Counted from the first letter of the stretch, positions 1 to 9,329 are shown. The stretch: 64,000 nucleotides of DNA from Arthrobacter sp. B1I2 (GCF_030816485.1 NZ_JAUSYC010000001.1:310001-374000), one strand, 5' to 3'. Program-made: numbers and translations. Notes: generated from the letters alone by a model not told the origin.

Positions 1-911
1 ATCCGCATCCAGGTGATGTCATCGCCAAGGGTTTCGACTTCCCAGCCTTCAATGGTGGGGTCGAGCAGGGCAAGGTTGGTCTTGCCGCAGGCCGAAGGGA
101 AGGCTGCGGACATGTAGTACGACTTCTTCTCCGGCGACGTCAGCTTGAGGATGAGCATGTGCTCGGCCAGCCAGCCTTCGTCGCGGGCCATGACTGAGGC
201 AATGCGCAGGGCGTAGCACTTCTTGCCCAGGAGGGCGTTGCCGCCGTAACCGGAGCCAAAGGACCAGATGGACCGCTCTTCGGGGAAGTGGACAATCCAC
301 TTGTCCGGGTTGCACGGCCACGCGACATCTTCCTGGCCCGGGGCCAGCGGGGCGCCGAGGGAGTGCAGGGCCGGAACGAAGAAGGCATTGGTGGCCGTGA
401 TCTTGTCCAGAACCTCGGTGCCGATGTTTGCCATGATGCGCATGGAGGCAACAACGTAGGCGCTGTCGGTGATCTCGACGCCGAACTTGGGGTCCTCGGC
501 GTCGAGGTGGCCCATGACGAACGGGATAACGTACATGGTGCGGCCGCGCATCGAACCGGCGAACAGGCCGCGCAGCTTGTCCTTCATTTCGGCCGGGGCC
601 ATCCAGTTGTTGGTGAAGCCGGCGTCACGCCTGTTTTCCGAGCAGATGAAGGTCTGCTCCTCAACCCGGGCAACGTCAGCGGGATCCGAGAAGGCTGCGA
701 AGGAATTCGGAAACAGGTCCTGGTTGAGCCGGGTCAATGTTCCGGCAGCAACAAGCTCGTCGGTGAGACGGGTGTATTCCTCTTCGGACCCGTCAACCCA
801 GTAGATGCGGTCCGGCTGCGTAAGCTCAGCAACCTCTTCGACCCATGCCAGCAGCCCGGCATGTGTGGTGGGTGCTTTCTCAAGCAGCGGCTTCTGCGCC
901 AGATCGCCCAT
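1..911 (-). CDS. pckG: Phosphoenolpyruvate carboxykinase (GTP), 3' end beyond window
   Basis: GTP-dependent PEP carboxykinase, which converts oxaloacetate and GTP to PEP in gluconeogenesis (cytosolic). About 303 N-terminal residues are visible. Reading from ATG at 911 the protein starts [19 protein letters not shown] and contains family blocks: [34 protein letters not shown], and the kinase-1a loop with the reactive cysteine, [16 protein letters not shown] purine-rich GGAAGGGAAC lies just upstream of the ATG. The C-terminal half, including the kinase-2 motif, is cut by the window edge. A 12-bp palindrome sits about 45 bp upstream of the start and may control it. The identification is secure; only regulation is inferred. 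Confidence 0.96.
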   Translation of the reverse strand, partial: MGDLAQKPLLEKAPTTHAGLLAWVEEVAELTQPDRIYWVDGSEEEYTRLTDELVAAGTLTRLNQDLFPNSFAAFSDPADVARVEEQTFICSENRRDAGFTNNWMAPAEMKDKLRGLFAGSMRGRTMYVIPFVMGHLDAEDPKFGVEITDSAYVVASMRIMANIGTEVLDKITATNAFFVPALHSLGAPLAPGQEDVAWPCNPDKWIVHFPEERSIWSFGSGYGGNALLGKKCYALRIASVMARDEGWLAEHMLILKLTSPEKKSYYMSAAFPSACGKTNLALLDPTIEGWEVETLGDDITWMR

Positions 912-954
912 TGCAGTTCCCTTCCTCGGGTTCATCGGTGTGAGCTAAATGCTA

Positions 955-966
955 TGGTCCGGACCA
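955..966. promoter_or_regulatory. 12-bp perfect palindrome upstream of pckG
   Basis: TGGTCCGGACCA is its own reverse complement and lies 44 bp upstream of the pckG ATG, in a 277-base gene-free stretch between pckG and the tRNA. The TGGT...ACCA form resembles half-sites used by GntR/FadR-type regulators. The cognate regulator is not identifiable here. Confidence 0.4.
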
Positions 967-1188
967 GTGGAGTTTTTGGGGCGCTTGACTGACATCTCCG
1001 GTCACCGAAAGTGAATTCCGCGGAAAATAAGGGAATTATTGCCGCGAAAACGCGGATTAAGTGACAAAGGTCACCTATACCGGTCTAGTTGCGGAGATTA
1101 CAGCCGGTTCGATTTGGCACGAGGGGCCCTGCTCGCGTAAAGTAATTCGAGGTTCGGGGAGAGCGGTTCTTCTCCCGGGACACGGAAT

Positions 1189-1265
<77 letters not shown>

Positions 1266-1269
1266 GTAG

Positions 1270-1303
1270 GGTCCGCACCGGTTCGCCGGTGCGGACCTTT
1301 TTT
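1270..1303 (+). terminator. Rho-independent terminator of tRNA-Arg
   Basis: Perfect 12-bp stem GGTCCGCACCGG/CCGGTGCGGACC with a TTCG tetraloop, followed by six T residues. It starts 4 nt after the tRNA CCA end. Confidence 0.95.
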
Positions 1304-1341
1304 GTGCCATCAGGCCAGCCATCCCCGGCTAGGCTTTGGAC

Positions 1342-2829
1342 ATGATGCCCGACGCCACTGAGCGCGAATTTGATGTTGTTGTGATCGGCGCAGGCGCCGT
1401 GGGGGAAAACGTGGCTGGCCGCGTGGTCCAGGGCGGGCTGACAGCTGTGCTTGTGGAAGCCGAACTGGTTGGCGGTGAATGCTCCTACTGGGCGTGCATG
1501 CCTTCCAAGGCACTCCTCCGGCCCGGTACTGCGCTGCATGGAGCACAGACGACGCCGGGCGCCAAGGAGGCCGTCACCCGCACCCTCGATGCCGCCGCTG
1601 TCCTGGAGCGCCGGGACTATTTCACGTCCAACTGGCAGGATGACAGCCAGGTCTCGTGGGTGAAGGACACCGGCATCGATCTGGTGCGCGGCCACGCGTG
1701 GCTGACTGGGCCCAAGGCCGTGGAGGTGGCCGGCCTGGACGGCACGCAGCACCTGCTGAGGGCGCGGCATGCCGTAGTGCTCGCCACCGGTTCAACCCCC
1801 AACACCCCGCCCATTGAGGGGCTGGAGGACGTGCAGGTATGGGGAACCCGTGAAGCCACATCGGCGCGTGAGGTTCCGGAGCGTCTTGCAGTCGTGGGCG
1901 GCGGCGTGGCGGGGACCGAGCTGGCCCAGGCCTTCGCCCGCCTGGGGTCCAGCGTCACCCTGGTGGCACGCAGCGGGCTGCTGGGCAACTATCCGGAGGA
2001 GGCGTCGGCGCTGGTTGCAGCAGGCCTGCGGGCTGACGGCGTCGAACTCCGGCTGAATACCGCCACGGAGCGCGTCAGTGAGAACGACGACGGCACCCTC
2101 ACCCTCAGCCTGGGCGACGGAACCACCGTCACGGCCGAGAAAGTCCTGGTTTCCACGGGCCGTCACCCGGCACTGGAGGGGCTGGGCCTGGAAAGCGTCG
2201 GCTTCGAACCGGACGAGTCCGGGCACCTGTCGCTGTCAACGGATCCCTCGGGCCTGGCCCAGGGTACGCCCGGCGACGAACCCTGGCTCTACGCGGTGGG
2301 AGACGCGGCAGGCAAGAACCTCTTTACCCACCAGGGCAAGTACGAGGCCCGCGTCACCGGTGACGCCATCGCCGCACGGGCAAAGGGCGAGCTCAAGGGA
2401 ACCCCGGGCGACTGGACCCCTTATGCCCAGACGGCCAACCAGCACGCCGTGCCCAGCGTCGTCTTCACCGACCCCGAACTGGCCAGCGTGGGACGCACCC
2501 TGCAGGCGGCCAGCAAGGACGGGTACAACGCATCCTCCGTAGAACTGCCCATCCAGGTGGCCGGCTCCTCCCTGCATTCGGAGAACTATGAGGGCTGGGC
2601 GCAGCTGGTGGTTGATGAGGACCGCAGGGTGCTGCTGGGCGCAACGTTCGCCGGCCCGGACGTGGCCGAACTGCTCCACGCGGCCACGATTGCCGTGGTG
2701 GGCGAGGTGCCGCTGGACCGGCTCTGGCACGCGGTCCCCTCCTACCCCACCATCAGCGAAGTGTGGCTCCGCCTGCTGGAGGAGTATGGCCTCCGATTCT
2801 TATTTGAACTGACCAGTCAGTTCGGTTAG
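1342..2829 (+). CDS. FAD-dependent pyridine nucleotide-disulfide oxidoreductase
   Basis: Flavoprotein of the dihydrolipoamide dehydrogenase/mercuric reductase class (about 495 aa, normal length), soluble. Order of motifs: N-terminal FAD dinucleotide fold VVIGAGAVGEN; redox CxxxxC pair at C47 and C52 (CSYWACMPSK); ATGSTP; second Rossmann fold VVGGGVAGTELA for NAD(P)H; FAD-binding YAVGDAAGKN; then the dimerisation domain with VVFTDPELASVG. The C-terminal active-site segment reads HAVPSYPTISE rather than the textbook HxHPT form, so the physiological disulfide substrate is unclear. ATG 1342 is chosen, with TTG 1336 and ATG 1345 as alternatives; no strong RBS is present. The last codons overlap the promoter/operator of the next operon. 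Confidence 0.88.
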   Translation: MMPDATEREFDVVVIGAGAVGENVAGRVVQGGLTAVLVEAELVGGECSYWACMPSKALLRPGTALHGAQTTPGAKEAVTRTLDAAAVLERRDYFTSNWQDDSQVSWVKDTGIDLVRGHAWLTGPKAVEVAGLDGTQHLLRARHAVVLATGSTPNTPPIEGLEDVQVWGTREATSAREVPERLAVVGGGVAGTELAQAFARLGSSVTLVARSGLLGNYPEEASALVAAGLRADGVELRLNTATERVSENDDGTLTLSLGDGTTVTAEKVLVSTGRHPALEGLGLESVGFEPDESGHLSLSTDPSGLAQGTPGDEPWLYAVGDAAGKNLFTHQGKYEARVTGDAIAARAKGELKGTPGDWTPYAQTANQHAVPSVVFTDPELASVGRTLQAASKDGYNASSVELPIQVAGSSLHSENYEGWAQLVVDEDRRVLLGATFAGPDVAELLHAATIAVVGEVPLDRLWHAVPSYPTISEVWLRLLEEYGLRFLFELTSQFG

Positions 2830-2832
2830 CCT
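2804..2832 (+). promoter_or_regulatory. Promoter with embedded TetR-type operator
   Basis: The 18-bp inverted repeat at 2806-2823 has perfect 8-bp arms GAACTGAC/GTCAGTTC around CA. It lies between a candidate -35 TTGAAC (2804-2809) and -10 TAGCCT (2827-2832) with exactly 17 bp between them, so bound repressor would block polymerase. The downstream operon encodes a TetR protein as its third gene, the obvious candidate ligand. The site is embedded in the last codons of the upstream oxidoreductase. Confidence 0.75.
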
Positions 2833-2863
2833 TGATACAGACCGTTTCTGTGAAAGGCAAGCT

Positions 2864-3587
2864 TTGCTCTCAGCACACCAGCTCCAAGCCAAAGGACGCC
2901 GGGACCCGCTGCTTCCGCCAACCTCGCTGGCCGTGGGCCTCGGCGAACTGCTGCTCGTTACCGGCGACCGCCAGGACCAGCGCACCGCCTTGTCCTCTCC
3001 TGCTCAGCGGGCGGATGAAGGCGGCGGCCGGCCAGCTCAGCTGGGACGGGAACTCCCGGACCAAGCAGCTCCGCCTGGCCGCGTCCCTGGTGGACTCCCC
3101 CGGCGTCAACGAGCCCGAGGAGCACCTCAGTGTCCGCGACCTGGTGACCGAGGACCTGGCCCTGATACCGCGCCGCTACCGGGGGGCACTGCTCAGCGGC
3201 CCGTGGCTCAAGGTCAACCGCTTCGAGGACATCGCGGCCCTGTGGACGGAGCAGCTGGAACCCCAGCGGCGGCTTGAACTGCTGACGGCGCTGGCCCTTG
3301 CCAACCCCCGCACGGACCTGCTGGTGGTGGATTCCCCGGACCGGCACAGCGCCGATGAACTCACCTGGCTGCCGCGCCTCCGCGAGTTGGCGTACGACGC
3401 CGGGCGGCCGCTCGCCGTCGTTGCGGCAGTCAGTGCCGTCCCGGCGTCGTGGGACGGGCCGGTTGCCGTGATCGGCAACGCCGCGCCCGAACCCGCCCCC
3501 AATGCCCCGGCCGGCAAGCACTCCGCGGCGGCCGTACCTGCCCCCGAAGACCAGGAAACCACACTCGAAACCGAGGTTGCCAAGTGA
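2864..3587 (+). pseudogene. Frameshifted ABC-ATPase-like protein, first gene of the YhgE operon
   Basis: The protein runs in two frames. TTG at 2864, with AAAGG just upstream, begins LSAHQLQAKGRRD and continues through GELLLVTGDRQDQRTALS; the reading then has to move one base on near 2996 to continue LLLSGRMKAAAG to the stop at 3587. Removing one T from TTGTCCTCTCCTG restores a single frame of about 240 aa. The fold resembles an ABC ATPase with a degenerate Walker A position (GDRQDQRT, no GKS/T), a possible Walker B LLVVDSPD, and a Pro/Ala-rich tail. Its 3' end overlaps the YhgE start by 4 bp (GTGA). It is either a true inactivation or a sequencing error; a programmed shift has no visible slippery element. 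Confidence 0.72.
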
Positions 3588-5620
3588 CTGTCCTGCGGCT
3601 GGCCCGCTCCGAACTCAAGCGCATGACCGGCGGGCTGCTGCCCAAGCTGACCATCCTGGCGCTGACCATGGTCCCGCTGCTTTACGGCGCGGTGTACCTC
3701 TACGCGAACTGGGACCCGTACGGGCACCTCAACAACCTGGACGCCGCCCTGGTGGTGGAGGACACCGGCGCCACCACTGCCGACGGCACCCGGCTGGAGG
3801 CCGGGACGAAGGTGGCGGACAGCCTGGTTGAAGGCAATGTGTTCCACTGGGTGCCGGTGGCCAGCTCAACGGAAGCCGATGCCGGGGTCAGCAGCGGGCA
3901 GTACGCCTTCGCGCTGAAGATCCCCAAGGACTTCTCGGCAAATCTGGTCTCCCCCGGCAGCTTCGACTCCGCCAGCCAGGCCATGTTGAACGTGACCACC
4001 AACGATGCGAACAACTACCTCCTGAGCACGATCGTGGACAAGCTGACCACGGCCGTGCACACCACTGTCGCCAAGGAGGTGGGCGAGGAAACCGCCAACC
4101 AGCTGCTCACCGGCTTCGGTACCATCCACTCCAAGATGGTGCAGGCTGCGGACGGGGCGTCCCGACTGGCCGATGGCGTGGCCACGCTCAGGGACGGAAC
4201 GGTCACCCTCCATGAGGGGACCTCGGCCTTGAGCAGCGGGACGGACCAGTTGTACGCCGGCCAGCTGAAGCTGAGGGACGGCGCCAACCAGCTGACCGAC
4301 GGCGCGGGGCAGCTCAGCAGCGGACTGTCAGTCCTTAAGGACAAGACGGCCACCCTGCCCACAGATACCCAGACACTCGCTTCCGGCGCCGCCCAGGTGG
4401 CCGCCGGGAACGCACAGCTGAACGCCAAGGTCCAGGACGTCGCGGCCCAGCTGGAAGCAGCGGACCAGGGGCTCCGCTCCCGTGTGGTGGAGTCCAACAG
4501 CAGGCTCGTAGCCTCGGGCGTCCTGACCCAGGAGCAGGCGGACAAGGTCCTGGCGGATTTCGACGCCGCCGCTGCCTCCAGCCCCGTAACAGCCGCCAAG
4601 AGCCGGATCCAGACGGACGCGGCCCAGGTCCAGCAGCTCGCCGATGGCTCCGAAGCCGTCAGTGTCGGCGCCGCCCGGCTGGCGGCCGGGATGCCCGCAC
4701 TGAAGGACGCCATCGGGCAGGCCTCGGCAGGGGCTGACCAGCTGCACACCGGCGCCGCCGCGCTGGCAGCCGGTGAGCAGTCCGCCGTCGACGGCGCCGC
4801 CGGCCTTGCAGATGGAGCACACAAGGTGGATGCCGGCGCGGCCCAGGTCTCCGACGGCGCAGGCCAGGCCGCAACCGGCTCCCGCACGCTCGCCGACGAG
4901 ATCGGAAAGGGCGCCGGCCAGGTCCCCAATCCAGACGACGCCCAGAAGAGCAACCTGTCGCAGGTTATGGCTGATCCCGTGGCGGTCAGCAATGTGTCGC
5001 AGGCCAAGGCCGGATCCTACGGCGCCGGGCTGGCGCCGTTCTTCCTCACACTGGCCATGTGGATCGGGATCTTCATGCTGGTCCAGGCCATGCGCCCCAT
5101 CACGCAGCGGGCGCTGGCCTCCAACGCGCCGTCGTGGAAGATCGCGCTTGGCGGCTGGCTGCCCTTCCTGCTGGTCTCGGCGGTGCAGGCATCCCTGCTG
5201 ACCCTGGTGGTGGATATGGCGCTGGGCCTTAACCCGGCGCACCCGGTCCTGATGTGGTTGTTCATGCTGGCCGCCGCCATGGCGTTCAGCGCGCTCATCC
5301 AGGGCGTGGTGGCGCTGCTGGGCTCGCCAGGCAAGCTGGTGGTGCTCATCCTGCTGGTGTTGCAGCTGGTGTCATCCGGCGGCACGTTCCCGTGGCAGAC
5401 CACCCCGCAGCCGCTGCATGTGGTGCACCAGGTCCTGCCCATGGGGTACGTCGTGACCGGGATGCGGCACCTGATTTACGGTGGGGACCTGTCCATGATC
5501 GTCCCCACCCTGGTGGGCCTGCTGGGCTACACCCTGCTGGGCGCGGTTCTGTCTACCCTGGCGGTGCGCAAGAACAAATACTGGACCCTCAAGACGCTGA
5601 AACCGGAGATCGCGGTATGA
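3584..5620 (+). CDS. YhgE/Pip-family membrane protein
   Basis: 678-aa inner-membrane protein of the YhgE/Pip (phage-infection-protein-like, ABC-2-related) family. There is one N-terminal membrane helix (about residues 21-41), then a long extracytoplasmic region rich in spaced DGA..L..G repeats that probably form a coiled or beta-helical stalk, and a C-terminal block of about five to six helices from residue ~480. Such proteins act with small-molecule or surface-component export; the substrate is unknown. The GTG start at 3584 overlaps the preceding stop (GTGA), and the stop overlaps the TetR start (ATGA), so the three genes form one operon controlled from 2804-2832. Confidence 0.88.
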   Translation: MTVLRLARSELKRMTGGLLPKLTILALTMVPLLYGAVYLYANWDPYGHLNNLDAALVVEDTGATTADGTRLEAGTKVADSLVEGNVFHWVPVASSTEADAGVSSGQYAFALKIPKDFSANLVSPGSFDSASQAMLNVTTNDANNYLLSTIVDKLTTAVHTTVAKEVGEETANQLLTGFGTIHSKMVQAADGASRLADGVATLRDGTVTLHEGTSALSSGTDQLYAGQLKLRDGANQLTDGAGQLSSGLSVLKDKTATLPTDTQTLASGAAQVAAGNAQLNAKVQDVAAQLEAADQGLRSRVVESNSRLVASGVLTQEQADKVLADFDAAAASSPVTAAKSRIQTDAAQVQQLADGSEAVSVGAARLAAGMPALKDAIGQASAGADQLHTGAAALAAGEQSAVDGAAGLADGAHKVDAGAAQVSDGAGQAATGSRTLADEIGKGAGQVPNPDDAQKSNLSQVMADPVAVSNVSQAKAGSYGAGLAPFFLTLAMWIGIFMLVQAMRPITQRALASNAPSWKIALGGWLPFLLVSAVQASLLTLVVDMALGLNPAHPVLMWLFMLAAAMAFSALIQGVVALLGSPGKLVVLILLVLQLVSSGGTFPWQTTPQPLHVVHQVLPMGYVVTGMRHLIYGGDLSMIVPTLVGLLGYTLLGAVLSTLAVRKNKYWTLKTLKPEIAV

Positions 5621-6261
5621 CCAGCGAACCCACGGCCGCGGCCAAAGGGCTTCGGCCCGCCCGGACCAATGCCACCCGCCAAAAACTCTTCGATGCCTCC
5701 ATGGAGCTGATCGGCGAGCGCGGGGCGGCCGGCGTCACGGTGGACGAGATCGCCGCTGCGGCCGGGGTCTCCAAGGGCACCGTCTACTACAACTTCGGCA
5801 GCAAATCCGAGCTGATCGCGCAGCTGCTGCGGCACGGCGTGGACATCCTCAAGGCACGGCTGCTCGAGGCCGCCGATGTGGCGGGCACGGGCGACCCGTT
5901 GCTGGCCATGGAGGCGATGATCGGCCAGGCGATGGACTTCATGGCCGAATACCCCTCCTTCGCGCGCCTGTGGGTCAGCGAGAACTGGCGGATCCCCAGT
6001 GAGTGGCAGGGCACGTTCGCAGTCCTGCGCGGGGAGCTCCTGGAAGTGATCGGCCAGGCCGTGGAAAGGGTGGCCAAGGCCTACCCGGTGGACGACTCGG
6101 TGTCCAGGGGAAGCCTGGAGACGGCCATTTTCGGTGCCTGTTTCGTGGTGGGCCTTGACCGGCAGACGTACAACCCGGAGCGCACCCGTGACCAAAGTGT
6201 TGCTGCAATCATGGCCATCATGCGCGGCTACGTCCTCAAGGAGCGTACTCCTCGGGGATGA
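5617..6261 (+). CDS. TetR-family transcriptional regulator
   Basis: 214-aa regulator. The N-terminal TetR DNA-binding domain (about residues 20-66) contains the diagnostic helix-turn-helix GVSKGTVYYNFGSKSELI. The C-terminal ligand/dimer domain is all-helical with no specific match recognised. The ATG overlaps the YhgE stop by 4 bp. It probably represses its own operon through the inverted repeat at 2806-2823, a common arrangement for YhgE/Pip loci; the effector is unknown. Confidence 0.92.
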   Translation: MTSEPTAAAKGLRPARTNATRQKLFDASMELIGERGAAGVTVDEIAAAAGVSKGTVYYNFGSKSELIAQLLRHGVDILKARLLEAADVAGTGDPLLAMEAMIGQAMDFMAEYPSFARLWVSENWRIPSEWQGTFAVLRGELLEVIGQAVERVAKAYPVDDSVSRGSLETAIFGACFVVGLDRQTYNPERTRDQSVAAIMAIMRGYVLKERTPRG

Positions 6262-6962
6262 TGGGGCATATGCGCCATACGGGGAAGAGCGGAAAGTTCG
6301 CGGTCGTCTGCGGTGTCGTCGCTGCGGGACTGCTGGTGCTCACGGCGATGACCCTCGCCGAGCCTGTCTTCCTGGCGTTCCTGGGCGCCCTCGGGCTGGC
6401 CTACCTCGCCGCGCTTGCCGAGATCCTGGTCAGGCGGAGGCGGTTTGCCCTGCTGGCCGCAGGCGCCGGGACTGCACTCGCCCTCGGCTTTTCCCTGGCG
6501 TTCCTCAGCACGTGGGAGCTGGCCTTCGGCGGGCAGTCCTCCTTCCTGGGCACGCCGCTCCCCACTGACGACCCCGACAACTATTTCCTGGGCGCCGCCT
6601 GCGCGCTGGCAGCCACCTTCGGGATCCTCTTCCTCGGTGCCTTGTGGCCGGGAAGGGGAAGGACGACGGCGGTCCACAGGCCTTCCTCCGCACGACGCGG
6701 GAGTCCTCAGGCAGCGCGTGCGGCCGCGCGGGGAGTTGCGAACGGGCAGGGCAGGGCAGCAACACAACGCCCCCGTCCCCCGATTGCCCCCCGGGCTGCC
6801 GCCGGGCCCGCTGGCAACCAAGCCGCTGCCCCTCAGCGGGCCTCCGTCACCCGCACCCCGCCCGGCGCCTCTCCGGCGGGAGCCAAGCGGCCGCCGTCGT
6901 CCGCTTCATCTTCAGCCAAGGCGGCACCCAGGTCCGGCAGCGGCTCCGCCTCCCGCCGCTGA
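6258..6962 (+). CDS. Hypothetical membrane protein with Pro/Ala/Arg-rich tail
   Basis: 234-aa protein not assigned to a family. The first ~135 residues contain four hydrophobic segments (about 15-32, 36-55, 62-80 and 108-128); the remaining ~100 residues are a low-complexity basic Pro/Ala/Arg/Ser tail, probably cytoplasmic. Its ATG overlaps the tetR stop, so it may be the fourth gene of the operon. The last 130 bp run antisense to the 3' end of the EamA gene, where both proteins are low complexity; the true C-terminus could therefore be shorter in evolutionary terms. Coding is supported by the TM pattern and tight coupling. Confidence 0.6.
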   Translation: MMGHMRHTGKSGKFAVVCGVVAAGLLVLTAMTLAEPVFLAFLGALGLAYLAALAEILVRRRRFALLAAGAGTALALGFSLAFLSTWELAFGGQSSFLGTPLPTDDPDNYFLGAACALAATFGILFLGALWPGRGRTTAVHRPSSARRGSPQAARAAARGVANGQGRAATQRPRPPIAPRAAAGPAGNQAAAPQRASVTRTPPGASPAGAKRPPSSASSSAKAAPRSGSGSASRR

Positions 6963-7837
6963 CGCCGCCTGCCTCCCCCGGTGAGCACCGCCGTCGCCAC
7001 GCCGCCGAGGAGGAGCAGCCCGCCGGCCAGCTCCGTTGGCGACGGCACCTCCGCGAGGACCAGCCAGGCAGCGCTCATGCCCACCACCGGGACCAGCAAG
7101 GTGAACGGAACAACGGCCGACGACGGGTGGCTGGCCAGGAGCCGGTTCCAGATTCCGTAGCCCACCAGTGATGCGAAGACGGCGGTATACAGGGCGCTGA
7201 GCATGGTTGGGGCCTGAAGATTGGACAGCGAGTTCCACACGTTATCCGGCCCGTCCACCACCACCGACAACGCTCCCAGCGGGAGTGGCACTACGGCGCC
7301 TGACCAGACCACCAAGCCCAGTCCTGAGGCAGCCCTTGCCTTCCGGGCGATCACGTTTCCGGCCGCCCACGACAGTGCCGCCGCCAGGACAATGACCAGC
7401 GGCAGGAGCGGCGCCACGGCGCTTCGTCCCACCGCCACGAGGGCGAGCCCAGCGACGGCCAACCCAACACCAGCCAGCTGGCGTCCGCTGGGCCGCTCCC
7501 CCAGGAATCCTACGGCGAGCAGGACAGTCAGCAGCACCTGCGCCTGAAGGACCAGCGATGCAAGACCTGCCGGCATGCCGAGCGCCATGGCGAGGTAAAG
7601 AAGGCCAAACTGGCCCGCACTCATGAAAAGTCCGACGCCGATGATGGCTTTCCAGGACACGTCCGGTTTCCTGACAAAGAAGATCCAGGGGACAACCACC
7701 AGGACGAAGCGCATCGCGACGAACAACAGCGGGGGAAAGTCCTGGCCGCCGGCATGGAGCCCGATGTCGATGGCGACAAAGTTCAGGCCCCACAACAAGG
7801 CCACGAGTACGGCAAGGAGGGAATCGCGGAGGGTCAC
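6833..7837 (-). CDS. EamA/DMT-family transporter
   Basis: Drug/metabolite-transporter superfamily permease, 334 aa with about ten membrane helices in two EamA repeats (first repeat begins LLAVLVALLWGLNFVAIDIG; second repeat around LPLVIVLAAALSWAAGNVIA). Such proteins move amino acids or other metabolites across the inner membrane; the substrate cannot be read from sequence. GTG 7837 is chosen over a longer reading because AGGAG lies 5 bp upstream and the longer form would overlap the divergent LysR gene. A ~45-residue charged tail overlaps the convergent gene. The divergent LysR gene is the likely regulator. Confidence 0.9.
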   Translation of the reverse strand: MTLRDSLLAVLVALLWGLNFVAIDIGLHAGGQDFPPLLFVAMRFVLVVVPWIFFVRKPDVSWKAIIGVGLFMSAGQFGLLYLAMALGMPAGLASLVLQAQVLLTVLLAVGFLGERPSGRQLAGVGLAVAGLALVAVGRSAVAPLLPLVIVLAAALSWAAGNVIARKARAASGLGLVVWSGAVVPLPLGALSVVVDGPDNVWNSLSNLQAPTMLSALYTAVFASLVGYGIWNRLLASHPSSAVVPFTLLVPVVGMSAAWLVLAEVPSPTELAGGLLLLGGVATAVLTGGGRRRQRREAEPLPDLGAALAEDEADDGGRLAPAGEAPGGVRVTEAR

Positions 7838-7909
7838 GCTCCTACTTTGGCAGAGGAACCAATGAAGTACCAGCGGCGGATTCAGCATTCGATCATGTAG
7901 GTTTGCTTC

Positions 7910-8833
7910 ATGATTGATATTGGGTCGTTGCGCGCCCTCGCCGCCATTGAGCAGCACGGCACAGTCATTGCCGCCGCGGAAGCCATGCGGTTCAGCCCGT
8001 CAGCCGTCTCCCAACAGGTGAAGAAGCTGGAAAAGGAGACAGGCTTCGCCGTCCTGGAACGCCGGGGCCGCGGGGTTCTGCTCACCGAGCGCGGCCTGGC
8101 CCTGGCGGCCTACGGCCGGCGCATCCTGGCGGAGCTTGAGGAGCTGGAGTCCACGCTGCTGGCGGATCCGGCCAAGCCCAGCGGCAGCCTCCGTGTGGTT
8201 TCGTTTTCCACTGCCTGCCGGGGGCTGGTGGGTCCGTTGCTGGCACGGATTGCGCAGTCGGGGGCGGCGCTTGAGATTTCCGTCCTGGCGGAGGATCCCC
8301 GCGAGGCCGTGGCACGGGTCGCCAACGGCGAAGCCGACCTTGGCCTGGTGCATAACTGGAACTCCGTGCCACTGGTGATCCCGGAGCACCTGACACTGGA
8401 GTGGCTGTGCGAGGACGTGGCGGACGTCCTGGTCCACCGCAGCCATCCGCTGGCGCAGCGGCCCGACGTTGAGCCTGCACAACTTGTCGACGAGCGCTGG
8501 ATCAGCACCCCGGCGGGAGCGATCTGCAATGAAGCCCTCCTGCGGATTTTCGCCGACCTTGGGCGGGTCCCGGATATCAGGGTTTACGACCCCGATTTTG
8601 CGACGCATATCGCGTTGGTGGAGCAGGGAGTGGCAATTGCGCTCGTACCCCGCCTGGGACGGCCGGCGCTGCCTCCGGATGTCATTGCCGTTCCGGTGGT
8701 CAACCCTGTCCAGGCGCGGCAGGTGGGGCTTGTCCATCGCAGGACCATGACGGCCAGCCCCGGCATCAGGCACACCGCGGCACTGCTGCGCGAAATTGCA
8801 GCTAGTGGGCGCGGGGAACCGCAAACCTCGTGA
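7910..8833 (+). CDS. LysR-family transcriptional regulator
   Basis: 307-aa LTTR. The N-terminal winged helix-turn-helix (about residues 3-60) has the typical AAAEAMRFSPSAVSQQVKKL; it is followed by a linker helix and a periplasmic-binding-like effector domain (about 90-295). It is divergently arranged with the EamA transporter across a 72-bp gap, the usual layout when the regulator controls the exporter. Its 3' end overlaps the convergent histidine phosphatase by 32 bp. ATG 7910 fits the family start MIDIGSLRAL. Confidence 0.93.
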   Translation: MIDIGSLRALAAIEQHGTVIAAAEAMRFSPSAVSQQVKKLEKETGFAVLERRGRGVLLTERGLALAAYGRRILAELEELESTLLADPAKPSGSLRVVSFSTACRGLVGPLLARIAQSGAALEISVLAEDPREAVARVANGEADLGLVHNWNSVPLVIPEHLTLEWLCEDVADVLVHRSHPLAQRPDVEPAQLVDERWISTPAGAICNEALLRIFADLGRVPDIRVYDPDFATHIALVEQGVAIALVPRLGRPALPPDVIAVPVVNPVQARQVGLVHRRTMTASPGIRHTAALLREIAASGRGEPQTS

Positions 8834-9329
8834 TCCGCGCATCCTGCCCGTCGAGTTCCGCCCACGGCTTCTCCGTCTCCAGGACGGTGAGCGCATTGGT
8901 GGGAAAGCGGGTGGCGGCGTCCATGTAGGCGTCGTGGTCCGAATCCCGCGAGGCGAGGTGCATCGCGAGGTCCTGCACGCCGGGCAGGTGCGCGATCAGC
9001 ATCAGCGTGGTGACAGTGTCCGGCACGTGGTTGACCACGGTGAGCATCCGGAGGGCAGAGGCTGCGTAAAGGCCATTTTCCAGCTTGGGTGTGGGGGCTT
9101 TGTCGCCGAGTTCGGAGCAGACCCAGGTGCAGGTCTGCCGGGTGCGCAGGGCGCTGGAGCACAGGATGAAGTCGGGGACGATGTTGTGCTTGAGCAGCCA
9201 GCGGCCGGCCAGCGGCGCTTCCCGGTGTCCGCGCTCCTCCAGTGGCCGCTCATGGTCGGCCACCCCGCCGGGCCAGTCAGCCTTGGCGTGGCGCATGATC
9301 ACAAGGCGTCGAACATGGTGCGAACTCAT
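8802..9329 (-). CDS. SixA-type histidine phosphatase family protein
   Basis: 175-aa cytosolic member of the histidine phosphatase (RHG) superfamily. The N-terminal catalytic motif is LVIMRHAKADWPGG with the phospho-accepting His. A second Arg is in SSALRTRQT, and the second catalytic His is in LMLIAHLPGVQDLA. Length and motifs match SixA, which removes phosphate from phosphohistidine proteins, but the in vivo substrate in actinobacteria is not established. It is convergent with and overlaps the LysR gene. Confidence 0.88.
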   Translation of the reverse strand: MSSHHVRRLVIMRHAKADWPGGVADHERPLEERGHREAPLAGRWLLKHNIVPDFILCSSALRTRQTCTWVCSELGDKAPTPKLENGLYAASALRMLTVVNHVPDTVTTLMLIAHLPGVQDLAMHLASRDSDHDAYMDAATRFPTNALTVLETEKPWAELDGQDARITRFAVPRAH

